DNA from: Salipiger pentaromativorans
GTDB taxonomy: Bacteria; Pseudomonadota; Alphaproteobacteria; Rhodobacterales; Rhodobacteraceae
DNA length: 64,000 nt
Direction: 5' to 3'
Assembly (NCBI RefSeq): GCF_024721115.1
Contig: NZ_JAMDHK010000014.1
Location: 62,001-126,000 of the forward strand
Part shown: positions 56,463 through 64,000 of the stretch, one piece after another
Layout: the number at the start of each line of letters is the position of its first letter
Position numbering within the stretch: the stretch's first letter is position 1
Notes under the pieces: generated by a model
The model's input: only the letters and a program-made list of their open reading frames with translations
What the model was told of the DNA's origin: nothing
Databases searched by the model: none
Program-made: the position numbers and the translations under genes

Positions 56463-57578
56463 TCAGGAAGCGGTTTCCCGCGCCTCTGCCAGTGCTTTGG
56501 GCAGTTCTTCGGCGAGGATCTCCAGATCCGCCTCCGTTCCCGCGCTGATGCGGATGCAGCGATCCTGCGGGGCCACGAAAGGCATCCGTACAAAGACCCC
56601 GCGTGCCGCCAGCGCCTGTAGCACGGCACGGGCAAAACCGCCGTCGCCGCCGCAGTCCACCGCCACGAAATTCGCCGCCGAGGGCAGGGTGGACAGCCCG
56701 TTGTCCCGGGCGATCCCGGCGATGCGCTCGCGCGCCACACGCACCTTGCCGCGAATCTCGTCCAGCCAGGCATCGTCGCGCAGAGCCGCAAGCGTGCCGG
56801 CCTGGGCCGGGCGGTTCATCGCGAAATGGTTGCGCACCTTGTCGAAGGCCCGGATCAGCGGTTCCGCGCCCACCGCATAGCCCACCCGCGCCCCCGCCAT
56901 GCCATAGGCCTTGGAGAAGGTGCGGAAGCGGATCACTCGGGGATCCTCGGGGTCGATGACGGGGGCGGTGCCCTCGGGCGCAAATTCGATATAGGCCTCG
57001 TCCAGCGCCAGCACCGTGCCCTCCGGCAGCGCGTCCAGCGCCGCCTCGATGGCCGCACCGTCATGCCAGGTGCCCATCGGATTGTCGGGGTTGGCGAGAT
57101 AGACGATCTTGGCGTCCACCTCGGCGGCCCGGGCGAAGAGCGCGGCGATGTCCTCGTGATCCGCGCGGTAGGGCACCTTGTGCAGCGCGCCGCCATAGCC
57201 CGCCACATGGTAGCTGAAGGTCGGATAGGCGCCGTCGGAGGTCACCACCGCCTCGCCGGGGGCGACCAGAAGCCGCACGAGATAGCCCAGAAGCCCGTCG
57301 ATCCCCTCGCCGAAGACGATATTCGCGGGCCGGCAGCCCAGCCGGGCGGACAGTTCGGCCTTGAGATCGGCATGGCTCGCGTCGGCATATTTCCAGATCT
57401 CGGCATCCGCCGCGCGCAGCGCCTCCAGCGCGCGGGGCGAGGGGCCGAAGACGTTCTCATTGGCGCCCAGCCGGGCGCGGAAGGGGCGGCCCATGGTGCG
57501 CTCCTGCTCCTCGGGGCCGACAAAGGGCACCGTGGCGGGCAGCCGGGCGATCAGGTCTGGAAAGCGAGGTCCGGTCAT
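56463..57578 (-). CDS. Histidinol-phosphate aminotransferase-like PLP enzyme
   Basis: The 371-residue fold-type I aminotransferase has RARLGANENVFGPSPRALEALRAADAE (N-terminal), an N(D)NPMGTW turn (YLANPDNPMGTWHDG), the TFSKAYGMAGARVGYAVG lysine region, and MNRPAQAGTLAALRD. These are HisC-type signatures. The neighbourhood has no his genes, so it may be a broad aromatic or HisC-like aminotransferase rather than the dedicated histidine enzyme. The start may be Met1 as given or Met28 (TMGRPFRAR). Confidence 0.87.
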   Translation of the reverse strand: MTGPRFPDLIARLPATVPFVGPEEQERTMGRPFRARLGANENVFGPSPRALEALRAADAEIWKYADASHADLKAELSARLGCRPANIVFGEGIDGLLGYLVRLLVAPGEAVVTSDGAYPTFSYHVAGYGGALHKVPYRADHEDIAALFARAAEVDAKIVYLANPDNPMGTWHDGAAIEAALDALPEGTVLALDEAYIEFAPEGTAPVIDPEDPRVIRFRTFSKAYGMAGARVGYAVGAEPLIRAFDKVRNHFAMNRPAQAGTLAALRDDAWLDEIRGKVRVARERIAGIARDNGLSTLPSAANFVAVDCGGDGGFARAVLQALAARGVFVRMPFVAPQDRCIRISAGTEADLEILAEELPKALAEARETAS

Positions 57579-57650
57579 GGACGCGGCGTTTACGCCCCGG
57601 CAGCCGCCCGGGTCAAGAAAAATGCCGTTGGGGCGCGGTCAAACGCGGCG

Positions 57651-57980
57651 TCAGCGGAGGAATTTCTTGCGGGCGTCGCGGGCGATCTCGTAGCGCATCT
57701 GCACATCGGCGAGCTGCGCCATCAGGCGCATTTTCTCGGCGGGATCCTCTGCCGCCTGCCAGGAGGCGCGGACGGCGTCCAGTTGCGCCTTGAGCTTCAG
57801 CTCTTCCGGCAGCGCGCCGGCTTCGGCCATCATGCGAAAGCCCACCGCATCCCCCGGGTCGATCATCGCGTCGCCCGGACGGTCGGGCAGCGGTTTGCCC
57901 TCGCCCGCCAGCCCCGAGAGCTTGCCCTCGGCTTCGGCCTTGCGGATCTGTCGTTCGGTGAGGCGGGTCCAGCTGAACAT
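57651..57980 (-). CDS. DUF1992/DnaJC28-like protein
   Basis: The 109-residue protein starts MFSWTRLTERQIRKAEAEGKLSGLAGEGKPLPDRPGDAMIDPGDAVGFRMMAEAGALPEELKLK. The xxxRQIxxAExxGxFxxLxGxGKPL pattern is the DUF1992 hallmark, shared with eukaryotic DnaJC28. It is soluble and helical; the function is unclear. It lies 72 bases from the HisC-like gene on the minus strand and is divergent from lolC by 126 bases. Confidence 0.9.
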   Translation of the reverse strand: MFSWTRLTERQIRKAEAEGKLSGLAGEGKPLPDRPGDAMIDPGDAVGFRMMAEAGALPEELKLKAQLDAVRASWQAAEDPAEKMRLMAQLADVQMRYEIARDARKKFLR

Positions 57981-58106
57981 GATGCGATGAGGTTAGCGGA
58001 GGATCGCCGCTTTATCAAGCGTGGGCGGCTTGACCGCGCCGGGTGGAGCGGTCACTTTCCCGCCCGAGCAGCGGCAGACAAATCCCAATGCAAAGGCGCC
58101 CGACGA

Positions 58107-59393
58107 ATGGCCAGCACACCGCCCCCTTTCGCCCCGTTCGAATGGATGATCGCCTGGCGCTATCTGCGCGCGCGGCGCGCCGAGGGCGGTGTCAGCGTGA
58201 TGACCTGGATCAGCCTCATCGGCATCACCCTCGCGGTGTTCGCGCTGATTGCGACGCTGGCCGTGCGTTCGGGGTTCCGGGCGGAATTCGTCGATACGAT
58301 CCTGGGGGCCAACGCCCATGTGACCGTCTATGCCAGCCAGCGCGAGGACGAGTTCGGGCGCCTCGTCCGCACCTTCCCCGATTTCCGTGACCGGGCCGAA
58401 CGGGTCGCCGAGGTGCCGGGGGTCATTCGCGTGGCGCCGCTGGTCAAGGGACAGGTCATGGCCACCGCCAACGCGCGCAACGCCGGTGTCGAGGTCTTCG
58501 GCATCGACGGGGCGGATCTGGCGGCGATCCCGCGCATCGCCGATCCCGAGACCGGGCGCGGCGCGCTCGACCGCTTCGGCGAGGGCGTGGCCATCGGCTC
58601 GGGCGTGGCGCGCGAGCTGGGGCTCGGCATCGGCGACCAGATCAAGCTGATCTCGCCCGACGGGGTCAAGACGGCCTTTGGCGTCTCGCCGCGGGTCAAG
58701 CAATACGAGGTGGTCTATATCTTCACCGCCGGGCGCTACGACATCGACCGGACCCGCGTCTACATGCCGTTCTCCGAGGCGCAGCTCTATTTCAATCGCG
58801 AAGGCGTGGCCGACGAGCTGGAGGTCATGACCGCCGATCCCGAACATGTGGAGGACATCGCCGTGCCGGTACAGATGGCGGCGGGCTCCGGTGCGCTGAT
58901 CTGGACCTGGCAGGATGCCAGCGGCGCCTTCCTGCGCGCCCTCGAGGTCGAGGACAACGTGATGTTCGTCATCCTCTCGGTGCTGGTGCTGATCGCCACG
59001 ATGAATATCGTCTCGGGGCTGATCATGCTGGTCAAGAACAAGGGCCGCGACATCGGCATCCTGCGCACCATGGGGCTGACCGAAGGCTCGGTGCTGCGGG
59101 TGTTCTTCATCTGCGGCGCGTTCACCGGGGTGATCGGCACGCTGATGGGCGTGGGGCTGGGTTGTCTCTTCGCGCTTTATATCGACCCGATCTTTTCCTT
59201 CGTGAACTACGTCGCGGGCGGCGGGGTCTGGGACCCGGCGGTGCGGGGCATCTATTCGCTGCCGGCCAAGCTGCAATTGGGCGACGTGCTGAGCGCCATG
59301 GCGCTGTCGCTGGGTCTCAGCTTTGTCGTCACGATCTTTCCCGCCCGCCGCGCGGCGCGGATGAACCCGGTGGAGGCGCTGCGCTATGAGTGA
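58107..59393 (+). CDS. lolC: Lipoprotein-releasing ABC transporter permease LolC/LolE
   Basis: The 428-residue inner-membrane protein extracts outer-membrane lipoproteins to LolA. It has one N-terminal helix (about residues 27-50), a periplasmic domain (about 55-270) and three C-terminal helices (about 290-415). The N-terminal [51 protein letters not shown] and the C-terminal [22 protein letters not shown] are family hallmarks. ATG at 58107. It overlaps lolD by eight bases; only one LolC/E-type permease gene is present, as in many alphaproteobacteria, where it probably forms a homodimer. Confidence 0.93.
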   Translation: MASTPPPFAPFEWMIAWRYLRARRAEGGVSVMTWISLIGITLAVFALIATLAVRSGFRAEFVDTILGANAHVTVYASQREDEFGRLVRTFPDFRDRAERVAEVPGVIRVAPLVKGQVMATANARNAGVEVFGIDGADLAAIPRIADPETGRGALDRFGEGVAIGSGVARELGLGIGDQIKLISPDGVKTAFGVSPRVKQYEVVYIFTAGRYDIDRTRVYMPFSEAQLYFNREGVADELEVMTADPEHVEDIAVPVQMAAGSGALIWTWQDASGAFLRALEVEDNVMFVILSVLVLIATMNIVSGLIMLVKNKGRDIGILRTMGLTEGSVLRVFFICGAFTGVIGTLMGVGLGCLFALYIDPIFSFVNYVAGGGVWDPAVRGIYSLPAKLQLGDVLSAMALSLGLSFVVTIFPARRAARMNPVEALRYE

Positions 59394-60069
59394 TCCGGTC
59401 CTGCGCCTTTCGGGCATCGAGAAACGCTACAACCCCGGAAAGCCCAACGAGGTGGCGGTGCTGCGCGGTGCCGATCTTGAGGTGGCGCGCGGCGAGGTGG
59501 TGGCGCTGGTGGCGCCCTCCGGTGCGGGCAAATCGACGCTCTTGCATATCGCCGGGCTGCTCGACACCGCCGATGCGGGCGAGGTGGCCATTGCCGGCGA
59601 GGCGCTGAGCGGCAAATCCGACCGGCGCCGCACAATCCTGCGCCGCCAGGAGGTGGGCTTTGTCTATCAGTTCCACCATCTGCTGCCCGAGTTCACCGCG
59701 CTGGAAAACATCGTGCTGCCGCAGCGCGCCAATGGCGTGGCGCCGAAAGAGGCCGACGAACGTGCGCGCGCGTTGTTGCGCAGCGTCGGTGTCGAGGCGC
59801 GGGCCGAACACCGTCCGGCGGCGCTGTCGGGCGGCGAACAACAGCGGGTCGCCTTTTGCCGGGCCATGGCGAATGCGCCGAAGCTGTTGCTGGCGGACGA
59901 GCCGACGGGCAATCTCGATCCGGGAACCTCGGACACCGTCTTCGAGGCGCTGATGCGGCTGGTGCACGAGACCGGGCTTTCGGCGGTCATCGCCACGCAT
60001 AACCTCGAGCTGGCCGGGCGCATGGACCGTCAGGTGCGTCTGGAAGAAGGACGGCTGGTCGCGGTCTGA
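59386..60069 (+). CDS. lolD: Lipoprotein-releasing ABC ATPase LolD
   Basis: The 227-residue ATPase has Walker [10 protein letters not shown] (43-51), a Q-loop ([26 protein letters not shown]), signature [15 protein letters not shown], Walker [14 protein letters not shown] and THN. The MacB/LolD group [15 protein letters not shown] signature is present. It powers lipoprotein release with the adjacent LolC. Overlap with lolC by eight bases indicates coupled translation. Confidence 0.95.
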   Translation: MSDPVLRLSGIEKRYNPGKPNEVAVLRGADLEVARGEVVALVAPSGAGKSTLLHIAGLLDTADAGEVAIAGEALSGKSDRRRTILRRQEVGFVYQFHHLLPEFTALENIVLPQRANGVAPKEADERARALLRSVGVEARAEHRPAALSGGEQQRVAFCRAMANAPKLLLADEPTGNLDPGTSDTVFEALMRLVHETGLSAVIATHNLELAGRMDRQVRLEEGRLVAV

Positions 60070-60071
60070 TC

Positions 60072-60506
60072 TCAGCCGCGCTGCGCCATCCAGACCCCCA
60101 GCGCCATGAGGCCGATCCCGCCCGCGCGGTTGAGCGTGAACGGCGAGACGCGGGCGCCGAAGAGGCCGAAATGGTCGATGAGCGCGGCGCTGATCAACTG
60201 CCCCAGAAGCACGAAGAACACCGCCCGTCCGACACCGAACTGCGGCGCCACATAGGTGACGCTCAGCACGTAGAAGGCCACGAACAGCCCGCCGAGGAAC
60301 AGATGCCGGGGGGCATCGACGGCGCGGGCGATGGGACGCGGGTCGAGGGTGAAAAGCACGATGGTGGTTGCGCTCAGCGCGACGCAGAACAGGATCACGG
60401 CGGCGGCGGCCGGCGAGCCGATATGGGCGCCGAGCCGGGCGTTGAGCGCGGCGAGGATCGGAATGCCGAGCCCGGCGGCAAGCATGGTCAGCGCGTGAAC
60501 GGGCAT
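60072..60506 (-). CDS. DMT-family membrane protein, YdcZ/DUF606-like
   Basis: The 144-residue protein starts MPVHALTMLAAGLGIPILAALNARLGAHIGSP and has four hydrophobic helices with a GxxxxLNAxLG start and PxFGVGRAVFFVLLGQLISAALIDHFGLFG, typical of the YdcZ half-transporter group. Substrate unknown. It converges with lolD, with the stop codons two bases apart. The start at 60506 was chosen because an upstream extension contains non-family residues. Confidence 0.8.
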   Translation of the reverse strand: MPVHALTMLAAGLGIPILAALNARLGAHIGSPAAAAVILFCVALSATTIVLFTLDPRPIARAVDAPRHLFLGGLFVAFYVLSVTYVAPQFGVGRAVFFVLLGQLISAALIDHFGLFGARVSPFTLNRAGGIGLMALGVWMAQRG

Positions 60507-60736
60507 GAGCTCTCCTTCCAGTGGTCGCCGGCACCATGGCAACGCCCACGCGCGGTGTCATCCCCGAAAGAGACGGTCGGCGCCACGATTCATCCATGCC
60601 GTGCACAAGGCGGCCGGGAATGGGGGGGGCAGGGCGGGGCGCTGACCCGCCGACCGGAGGTGGCACGGAGAGAGGGCTTGATCTGAGCCGCGCCGCGGGT
60701 GAGACAGGGGCAGAGGCAAAGCAGGGAGCAACCGCG

Positions 60737-61147
60737 ATGGAACGGCTGGTGATCGGAGCGTGGCTGGGCGCCGCATTGGGACTTGCGGCCTGCGTGCCCA
60801 ACGAGATGCCGCAGGCCGGCGACGGGCGGGCGCTGTTCATGGAGTATTGCGCGGTCTGCCATGGCGGCGACGCCCGGGGCGACGGCGAACTGGCGCGGGA
60901 AATGACCCCGCCGCCCAAGGATCTCACGCGGATTTCGCAGCGCCACGGCGGCAGCTTCCCGCGGGCCATGGTCCTGTCGACCATCGACGGCTATGCGCGC
61001 TCGGATCTCGACGGGCCGACAATGCCGGAATTCGGCGAGCTGCTCGAAGGCGATCTCGTGCCGCTCGATACCGGAGACGGCACCCTGACGCCGACGCCGC
61101 GCAAGCTGGTGGCGCTGCTGGAATATCTCGAGTCGATCCAGCAATAA
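60737..61147 (+). CDS. Lipoprotein c-type cytochrome
   Basis: The 136-residue protein has a lipoprotein signal (GLAAC with lipobox Cys19) and a single c-type haem site CAVCH (C38, C41, H42), with a Met ligand likely in DLDGPTMPEFGELL. It is a membrane-anchored periplasmic cytochrome that could pass electrons to an oxidase or dehydrogenase. The start at 60737 gives a typical lipoprotein signal. The 230-base region upstream is GC-rich without a recognised gene. Confidence 0.85.
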   Translation: MERLVIGAWLGAALGLAACVPNEMPQAGDGRALFMEYCAVCHGGDARGDGELAREMTPPPKDLTRISQRHGGSFPRAMVLSTIDGYARSDLDGPTMPEFGELLEGDLVPLDTGDGTLTPTPRKLVALLEYLESIQQ

Positions 61148-61255
61148 CGGGCGCGGCGGGTCTGTCCCGAGACAGCGGGGCTCTGCCGGGCGGAGGACCG
61201 TGAGTCGGTGGCCCGAGGGGGCTCGGGCGCGCCTGCGTTCGGTCCGGCGCAGGGT

Positions 61256-61846
61256 TTAGCCCGCCGACACCGCCTTGCGCACCATGTCCCAATAGATGTC
61301 GGCGACCTCTTCGATGGAAAGCCGCCCGCCGGCGCGATACCAGGTGTTGACCCCGGTCAGCATGGCGATCAGCGCATAGGAGGCGAGCCGCGTGTCGGGG
61401 ACCGAGAAGGCACCTTCGGTCTGGCCGTCGCGCAGGATCTCCTCCAGCGCGCCCTCGTAACGCTTGCGCAGCGCCTCGATCACCGCGAAATTCTCCGGGT
61501 CGAGATTGCGCAGCTCCATATAGGAAATGAAGATCGCCTCTGGCCGCGCGAGGTTGAAGCGGATGTGAAAGCGCACGAAGCCTTCGAGCCGGTCGCGCGC
61601 GCCCTGCGGCCTGGGCTCGGCCTCCCAGGCGGCCAGAAGCTCGTCCATATGGCCTTGCAGCAGCGAAAACAGCAGCGCCTGCTTGTCCGGCGTGTAGTTG
61701 TAAAGCGCGCCCGCCTGCACCCCCACCTCGCGCGCGATCTGGCGCATCGACACGGCGGCATAGCCGTGCTGGGCGAAAAGGCGCAGCGCCGCCTCCCGCA
61801 CGCGCGGGCCGGTGATGTCGGAGTGGGAACCTTGAGTGCGGGCCAT
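61256..61846 (-). CDS. TetR/AcrR-family transcriptional regulator
   Basis: The 196-residue repressor has a helix-turn-helix (AALRLFAQHGYAAVSMRQIAREVGVQAGALYNYTPDKQALLFSLLQ, about residues 18-62) and a C-terminal ligand-binding domain with WDMVRKAVSAG at the end. A palindrome CTGAACATGTGTTCAG lies 14 bases upstream of the start (61860-61875), which suits self-regulation. The ligand and target are unknown. The YNYTPDK wing (HTH exit) is TetR-typical. Confidence 0.9.
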   Translation of the reverse strand: MARTQGSHSDITGPRVREAALRLFAQHGYAAVSMRQIAREVGVQAGALYNYTPDKQALLFSLLQGHMDELLAAWEAEPRPQGARDRLEGFVRFHIRFNLARPEAIFISYMELRNLDPENFAVIEALRKRYEGALEEILRDGQTEGAFSVPDTRLASYALIAMLTGVNTWYRAGGRLSIEEVADIYWDMVRKAVSAG

Positions 61847-61859
61847 TGCCCAAAGCTAT

Positions 61860-61875
61860 CTGAACATGTGTTCAG
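61860..61875. promoter_or_regulatory. Likely TetR-type operator
   Basis: CTGAACA (61860-61866), TG, TGTTCAG (61869-61875) is a perfect 7-bp inverted repeat. It lies 14 bases upstream of the TetR gene start and 69 bases upstream of the divergent lipoprotein gene, so it could control both. Confidence 0.7.
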
Positions 61876-61943
61876 ATCAAGCCAGGCGCTTGCCCCGCGC
61901 GCGCGACTGCGGCAAGAGGGTGACAGACCAGACGGACCTGCCC

Positions 61944-62228
61944 ATGCGCCTGACGCCCTATCTGATGTTTTTCGCCCTCTGCGGCTGCACCCAGTTTCCC
62001 GAACTGGATGCCGCCCGCACGCCCGGCGTGGAAAAGGCGCCGTTTCCGGCGCTGCTGCCGCTGGACGGGCTTCTCGTGGGGCCCGAACCGCGCGCCACGC
62101 CCGAGATGCGCAGCGGGATCGAGGGCCGGGTGGCCGGGCTGCGCGCCCGCGCGGCGCGGTTGCAGCGGCCCGTCGTCTCGGCCAGCGATCGGGCGCGGAT
62201 GGAGCAGGGGGTTGCGTGGCCCTATTGA
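61944..62228 (+). CDS. Small lipoprotein, unknown
   Basis: The 94-residue protein has an N-terminal MRLTPYLMFFALCGC TQFPELDAAR: hydrophobic segment and a lipobox-like L-C-G-C, so it is probably a lipoprotein with Cys15. The mature part is proline- and alanine-rich, with a short predicted helix GIEGRVAGLRARAARLQ. It has no known domain. The gene lies between the TetR operator region and the downstream GNAT gene. Confidence 0.65.
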   Translation: MRLTPYLMFFALCGCTQFPELDAARTPGVEKAPFPALLPLDGLLVGPEPRATPEMRSGIEGRVAGLRARAARLQRPVVSASDRARMEQGVAWPY

Positions 62229-62276
62229 CCTTCGGCGCCTGCCTTGCGGCCTGAGCGCGGGCCGGTCCGGAAAGAT

Positions 62277-62858
62277 ATGGCGATGAACACCGACCTATCC
62301 TGCCTCCCGGTTGTGACCGAGCGCCTCGTCCTGCGCCGGTTCCGTCCGGACGATCTGGTCGGTTTCGCCGCCTATCACAGCCGCGAGGAGGTCTATCGCT
62401 ATCTCTATCAGGCGGTGCCCGAAGGGGCGGAGATGGCAGAGAAATTCGCGGGTTTTCTCGACACACCCTTCGCGGCAGAGGGAGACCGGCTGCGGCTCGC
62501 GGTCACGCGGGCGGCGGATGAGGCGCTGCTGGGACAGGTGTCGCTGAGGATCGCCAGCCGGTCCGCCCGACAGGGCGAGATCGGTTATATCTTCCATCCC
62601 GACGTTGCGGGGCGGGGATATGCCACCGAAGCCGTGCGGGCGCTGCTCGATCTGGCCTTCGGGCGGGTGGGCTTCCACCGGATCTTTGCCCGGCTCGATC
62701 CGCTGAATGCCGGCTCCGTGGGGGTGGTCGAACGGCTGGGCATGCGGCGCGAGGCGCATCTGGTACAGAACGATCGGTTCAACGGCGTTTGGGGCGACGA
62801 GCTGATCTATGCGCTGCTGCACGCGGAATGGGCGCCACGGAAGGCACAGGGCGGCTGA
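62277..62858 (+). CDS. GNAT-family acetyltransferase, RimJ/RimL-like
   Basis: The 193-residue protein has the acetyl-CoA-binding layout of RimJ/RimL-type enzymes: VVTERLVLRRFRPDDLVGFAAYH at the start and IGYIFHPDVAGRGYATEAVRALLDLAFGRVGFHRIFARLDPLNAGSVGVVERLGMRREAHLVQ (with Q/RGxGxA as GRGYAT). The acceptor may be a ribosomal or other protein N-terminus; this is inferred. The start at 62277 has GGAAAG nearby; Met at 62283 is possible. Confidence 0.88.
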   Translation: MAMNTDLSCLPVVTERLVLRRFRPDDLVGFAAYHSREEVYRYLYQAVPEGAEMAEKFAGFLDTPFAAEGDRLRLAVTRAADEALLGQVSLRIASRSARQGEIGYIFHPDVAGRGYATEAVRALLDLAFGRVGFHRIFARLDPLNAGSVGVVERLGMRREAHLVQNDRFNGVWGDELIYALLHAEWAPRKAQGG

Positions 62859-62989
62859 TGGGCCGCGGCGCTGTGTTCTTGCGGTCCGCCAGAGAACCGC
62901 CGGCGGTTCCGCCCTTGCATCCCGTTGTACCTTGCCGCTAAGCCGGATTCCGAATTGCACTGCACCGACAGAAAAGAAGGAGCCCACCC

Positions 62990-64000
62990 ATGTCTGACCC
63001 CCTCCGCCTCGGGATTGCGGGCCTGGGCACCGTGGGTGCCGGCGTCGTCAAGATCGTGCGCCAGAAAGCGGCGCTGCTCGAGGCGCGCACCGGGCGCGGC
63101 ATCGCGATTTCGGCGGTCTCGGCGCGCAACCGTGACAAGGATCGCGGCGTGCCGCTCGGCGCCTATGCCTGGGAAGACGATCCGGTGGTGCTCGCGGCCC
63201 GCGACGACGTGGATGTCTTTGTGGAACTGGTCGGCGGATCGGACGGCCCCGCCAAGGCGGCGGTCGAGGCGGCGCTGAAGGCGGGCAAGGATGTGGTGAC
63301 CGCGAACAAGGCGCTGCTGGCCCATCACGGGCAGGCGCTGGCGGAGCTCGCCGAGGCCAATGGCTGCGTGCTGCGCTTCGAGGCGGCGGTGGCGGGCGGC
63401 ATCCCGGTCATCAAGGCGCTGACCGAGGGGCTGGCCGCCAACGAGATCACCCGCGTCATGGGGGTGATGAACGGCACCTGCAACTATATCCTGACGCGCA
63501 TGGAAAGCGGCGGCCTGACCTATGACGAGGCGTTTGCCGAGGCCGACGGGCTGGGCTATCTGGAGGCAGATCCGGAGCTCGACGTGGGCGGCATCGACGC
63601 CGGGCACAAGCTGTCGCTGCTCGCCGCCATCGCCTACGGCACCCAGGTGGCCTTTGACGCGGTGGAGCTGGAGGGCATCGGCCGGGTCAGCATCGAGGAC
63701 ATCCGCCAGGCCTCGGACATGGGCTACAAGATCAAGCTGCTGGGCGTGAGCCGGATGACCGGGCGCGGGCTGGAACAGTCCATGTCGCCCTGCCTGGTGC
63801 CCGCGACCTCGCCGCTGGGCCAGCTCGATGGCGGCACCAATATGGTGGTGATCGAGGGCGATCAGGTCGGTCAGATTGTGCTGCGCGGCGCCGGTGCGGG
63901 CGAAGGCCCGACAGCCAGCGCGGTGATGGGCGATGTGATGGACATCGCGCGCGGCACGCGGGTCACGACCTTTGGGGCACCGGCCAGCGCGCTGGTTCCC
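62990..64000 (+). CDS. hom: Homoserine dehydrogenase, partial (runs off window)
   Basis: The first 337 codons are present. The NAD(P)-binding motif RLGIAGLGTVGAGVV is at the start. VELVGG and VTANKALLAHHG near residue 104 follow, then the catalytic domain VAGGIPVIKALTEGLAANEITRVMGVMNGTCNYILTRM (about residues 133-170) and EADPELDVGGIDAGHKLSLLA near 190. The enzyme converts aspartate semialdehyde to homoserine for threonine and methionine synthesis. The ATG at 62990 follows AAGAAGGAG. The C-terminal ACT regulatory domain would lie beyond the window. Confidence 0.96.
   Translation, partial: MSDPLRLGIAGLGTVGAGVVKIVRQKAALLEARTGRGIAISAVSARNRDKDRGVPLGAYAWEDDPVVLAARDDVDVFVELVGGSDGPAKAAVEAALKAGKDVVTANKALLAHHGQALAELAEANGCVLRFEAAVAGGIPVIKALTEGLAANEITRVMGVMNGTCNYILTRMESGGLTYDEAFAEADGLGYLEADPELDVGGIDAGHKLSLLAAIAYGTQVAFDAVELEGIGRVSIEDIRQASDMGYKIKLLGVSRMTGRGLEQSMSPCLVPATSPLGQLDGGTNMVVIEGDQVGQIVLRGAGAGEGPTASAVMGDVMDIARGTRVTTFGAPASALVP

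Noticed and set aside
56463-57578. Assignment as the dedicated hisC of histidine synthesis
   Set aside because: Sequence fits the family, but no other his gene is near and HisC-like paralogues are common in alphaproteobacteria, so the gene symbol was withheld.
1-64000. CRISPR arrays
   Set aside because: No array of spaced direct repeats was seen; the only tandem repeat is the 28-bp rlmB-derived one, with no unique spacers and no cas genes.

Overview
The window is GC-rich, densely packed alphaproteobacterial chromosome, most probably from a marine Rhodobacteraceae (Roseobacter-group) member. The evidence is the gene set: a ribB-type gene with a degenerate RibA half next to ribH and nusB, an RpoH-I type heat-shock sigma factor, a PhaR regulator, LolC/LolD, DUF6476- and DUF6280-like proteins, and a polar amino-acid ABC transporter beside gamma-glutamylation genes. 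The genus cannot be fixed from the sequence alone.

Core region 1 to about 27,000. Minus-strand riboflavin genes (ribB-like, ribH, nusB start) are followed by rlmB, whose 3' end has been copied into a 28-bp tandem repeat, then tRNA-Tyr, an rluD-like pseudouridine synthase, rpoH behind a textbook sigma-32-type promoter, a NUDIX hydrolase and phaR. A minus-strand block from about 8.8 to 17.7 kb joins gamma-glutamylputrescine-type genes (oxidase, two glutamine-synthetase-like ligases, a class I amidotransferase) to a complete HisJQMP-type transporter. This looks like uptake and catabolism of an amine or basic amino acid. A 30-bp near-perfect palindrome sits at the head of the ligase/amidotransferase genes. 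Next come three tandem TerB-domain paralogues, two tandem exported paralogues, rlmJ, a sulfotransferase, and a LysR/DOPA-dioxygenase/glutathionyl-hydroquinone-reductase cassette.

Integrated element 27,165 to 44,527 (about 17.4 kb). It lies between 48-bp direct repeats that are the 3' part of tRNA-Cys; the intact tRNA is at the right end beside a tyrosine recombinase. It carries a helix-turn-helix protein, a MobV-type relaxase with a membrane coiled-coil partner and a candidate oriT (so it looks mobilizable), an AAA+/DUF4143 ATPase with a leaderless promoter, a compact six-gene operon of unknown function (zinc ribbons, a metallophosphoesterase, a secreted protein), an XRE regulator, and a type I restriction-modification operon in the order hsdR-hsdS-prrC-hsdM. 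The third gene encodes a PrrC-family protein with an ABC-type ATPase and an Arg-x3-Glu ... His set spaced like the anticodon-nuclease triad of E. coli PrrC. All four genes overlap by exactly four bases. This restriction system linked to a suicide tRNA nuclease is the most interesting system in the window.

Core region 44,500 to 64,000. Membrane-associated small proteins, a pcm-like methyltransferase, a TolC-family protein, a PopZ-like acidic protein, efp, fructosamine-kinase and YgfZ genes, an MsbA-like ABC exporter with a protein phosphatase, two aminotransferases, lolC-lolD, a lipoprotein cytochrome c, a TetR regulator with its likely operator, GNAT acetyltransferases and the start of homoserine dehydrogenase (hom, cut by the window end). 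Small palindromic elements recur between genes: two head-to-head REP-like pairs, a composite double hairpin and several strong terminators.
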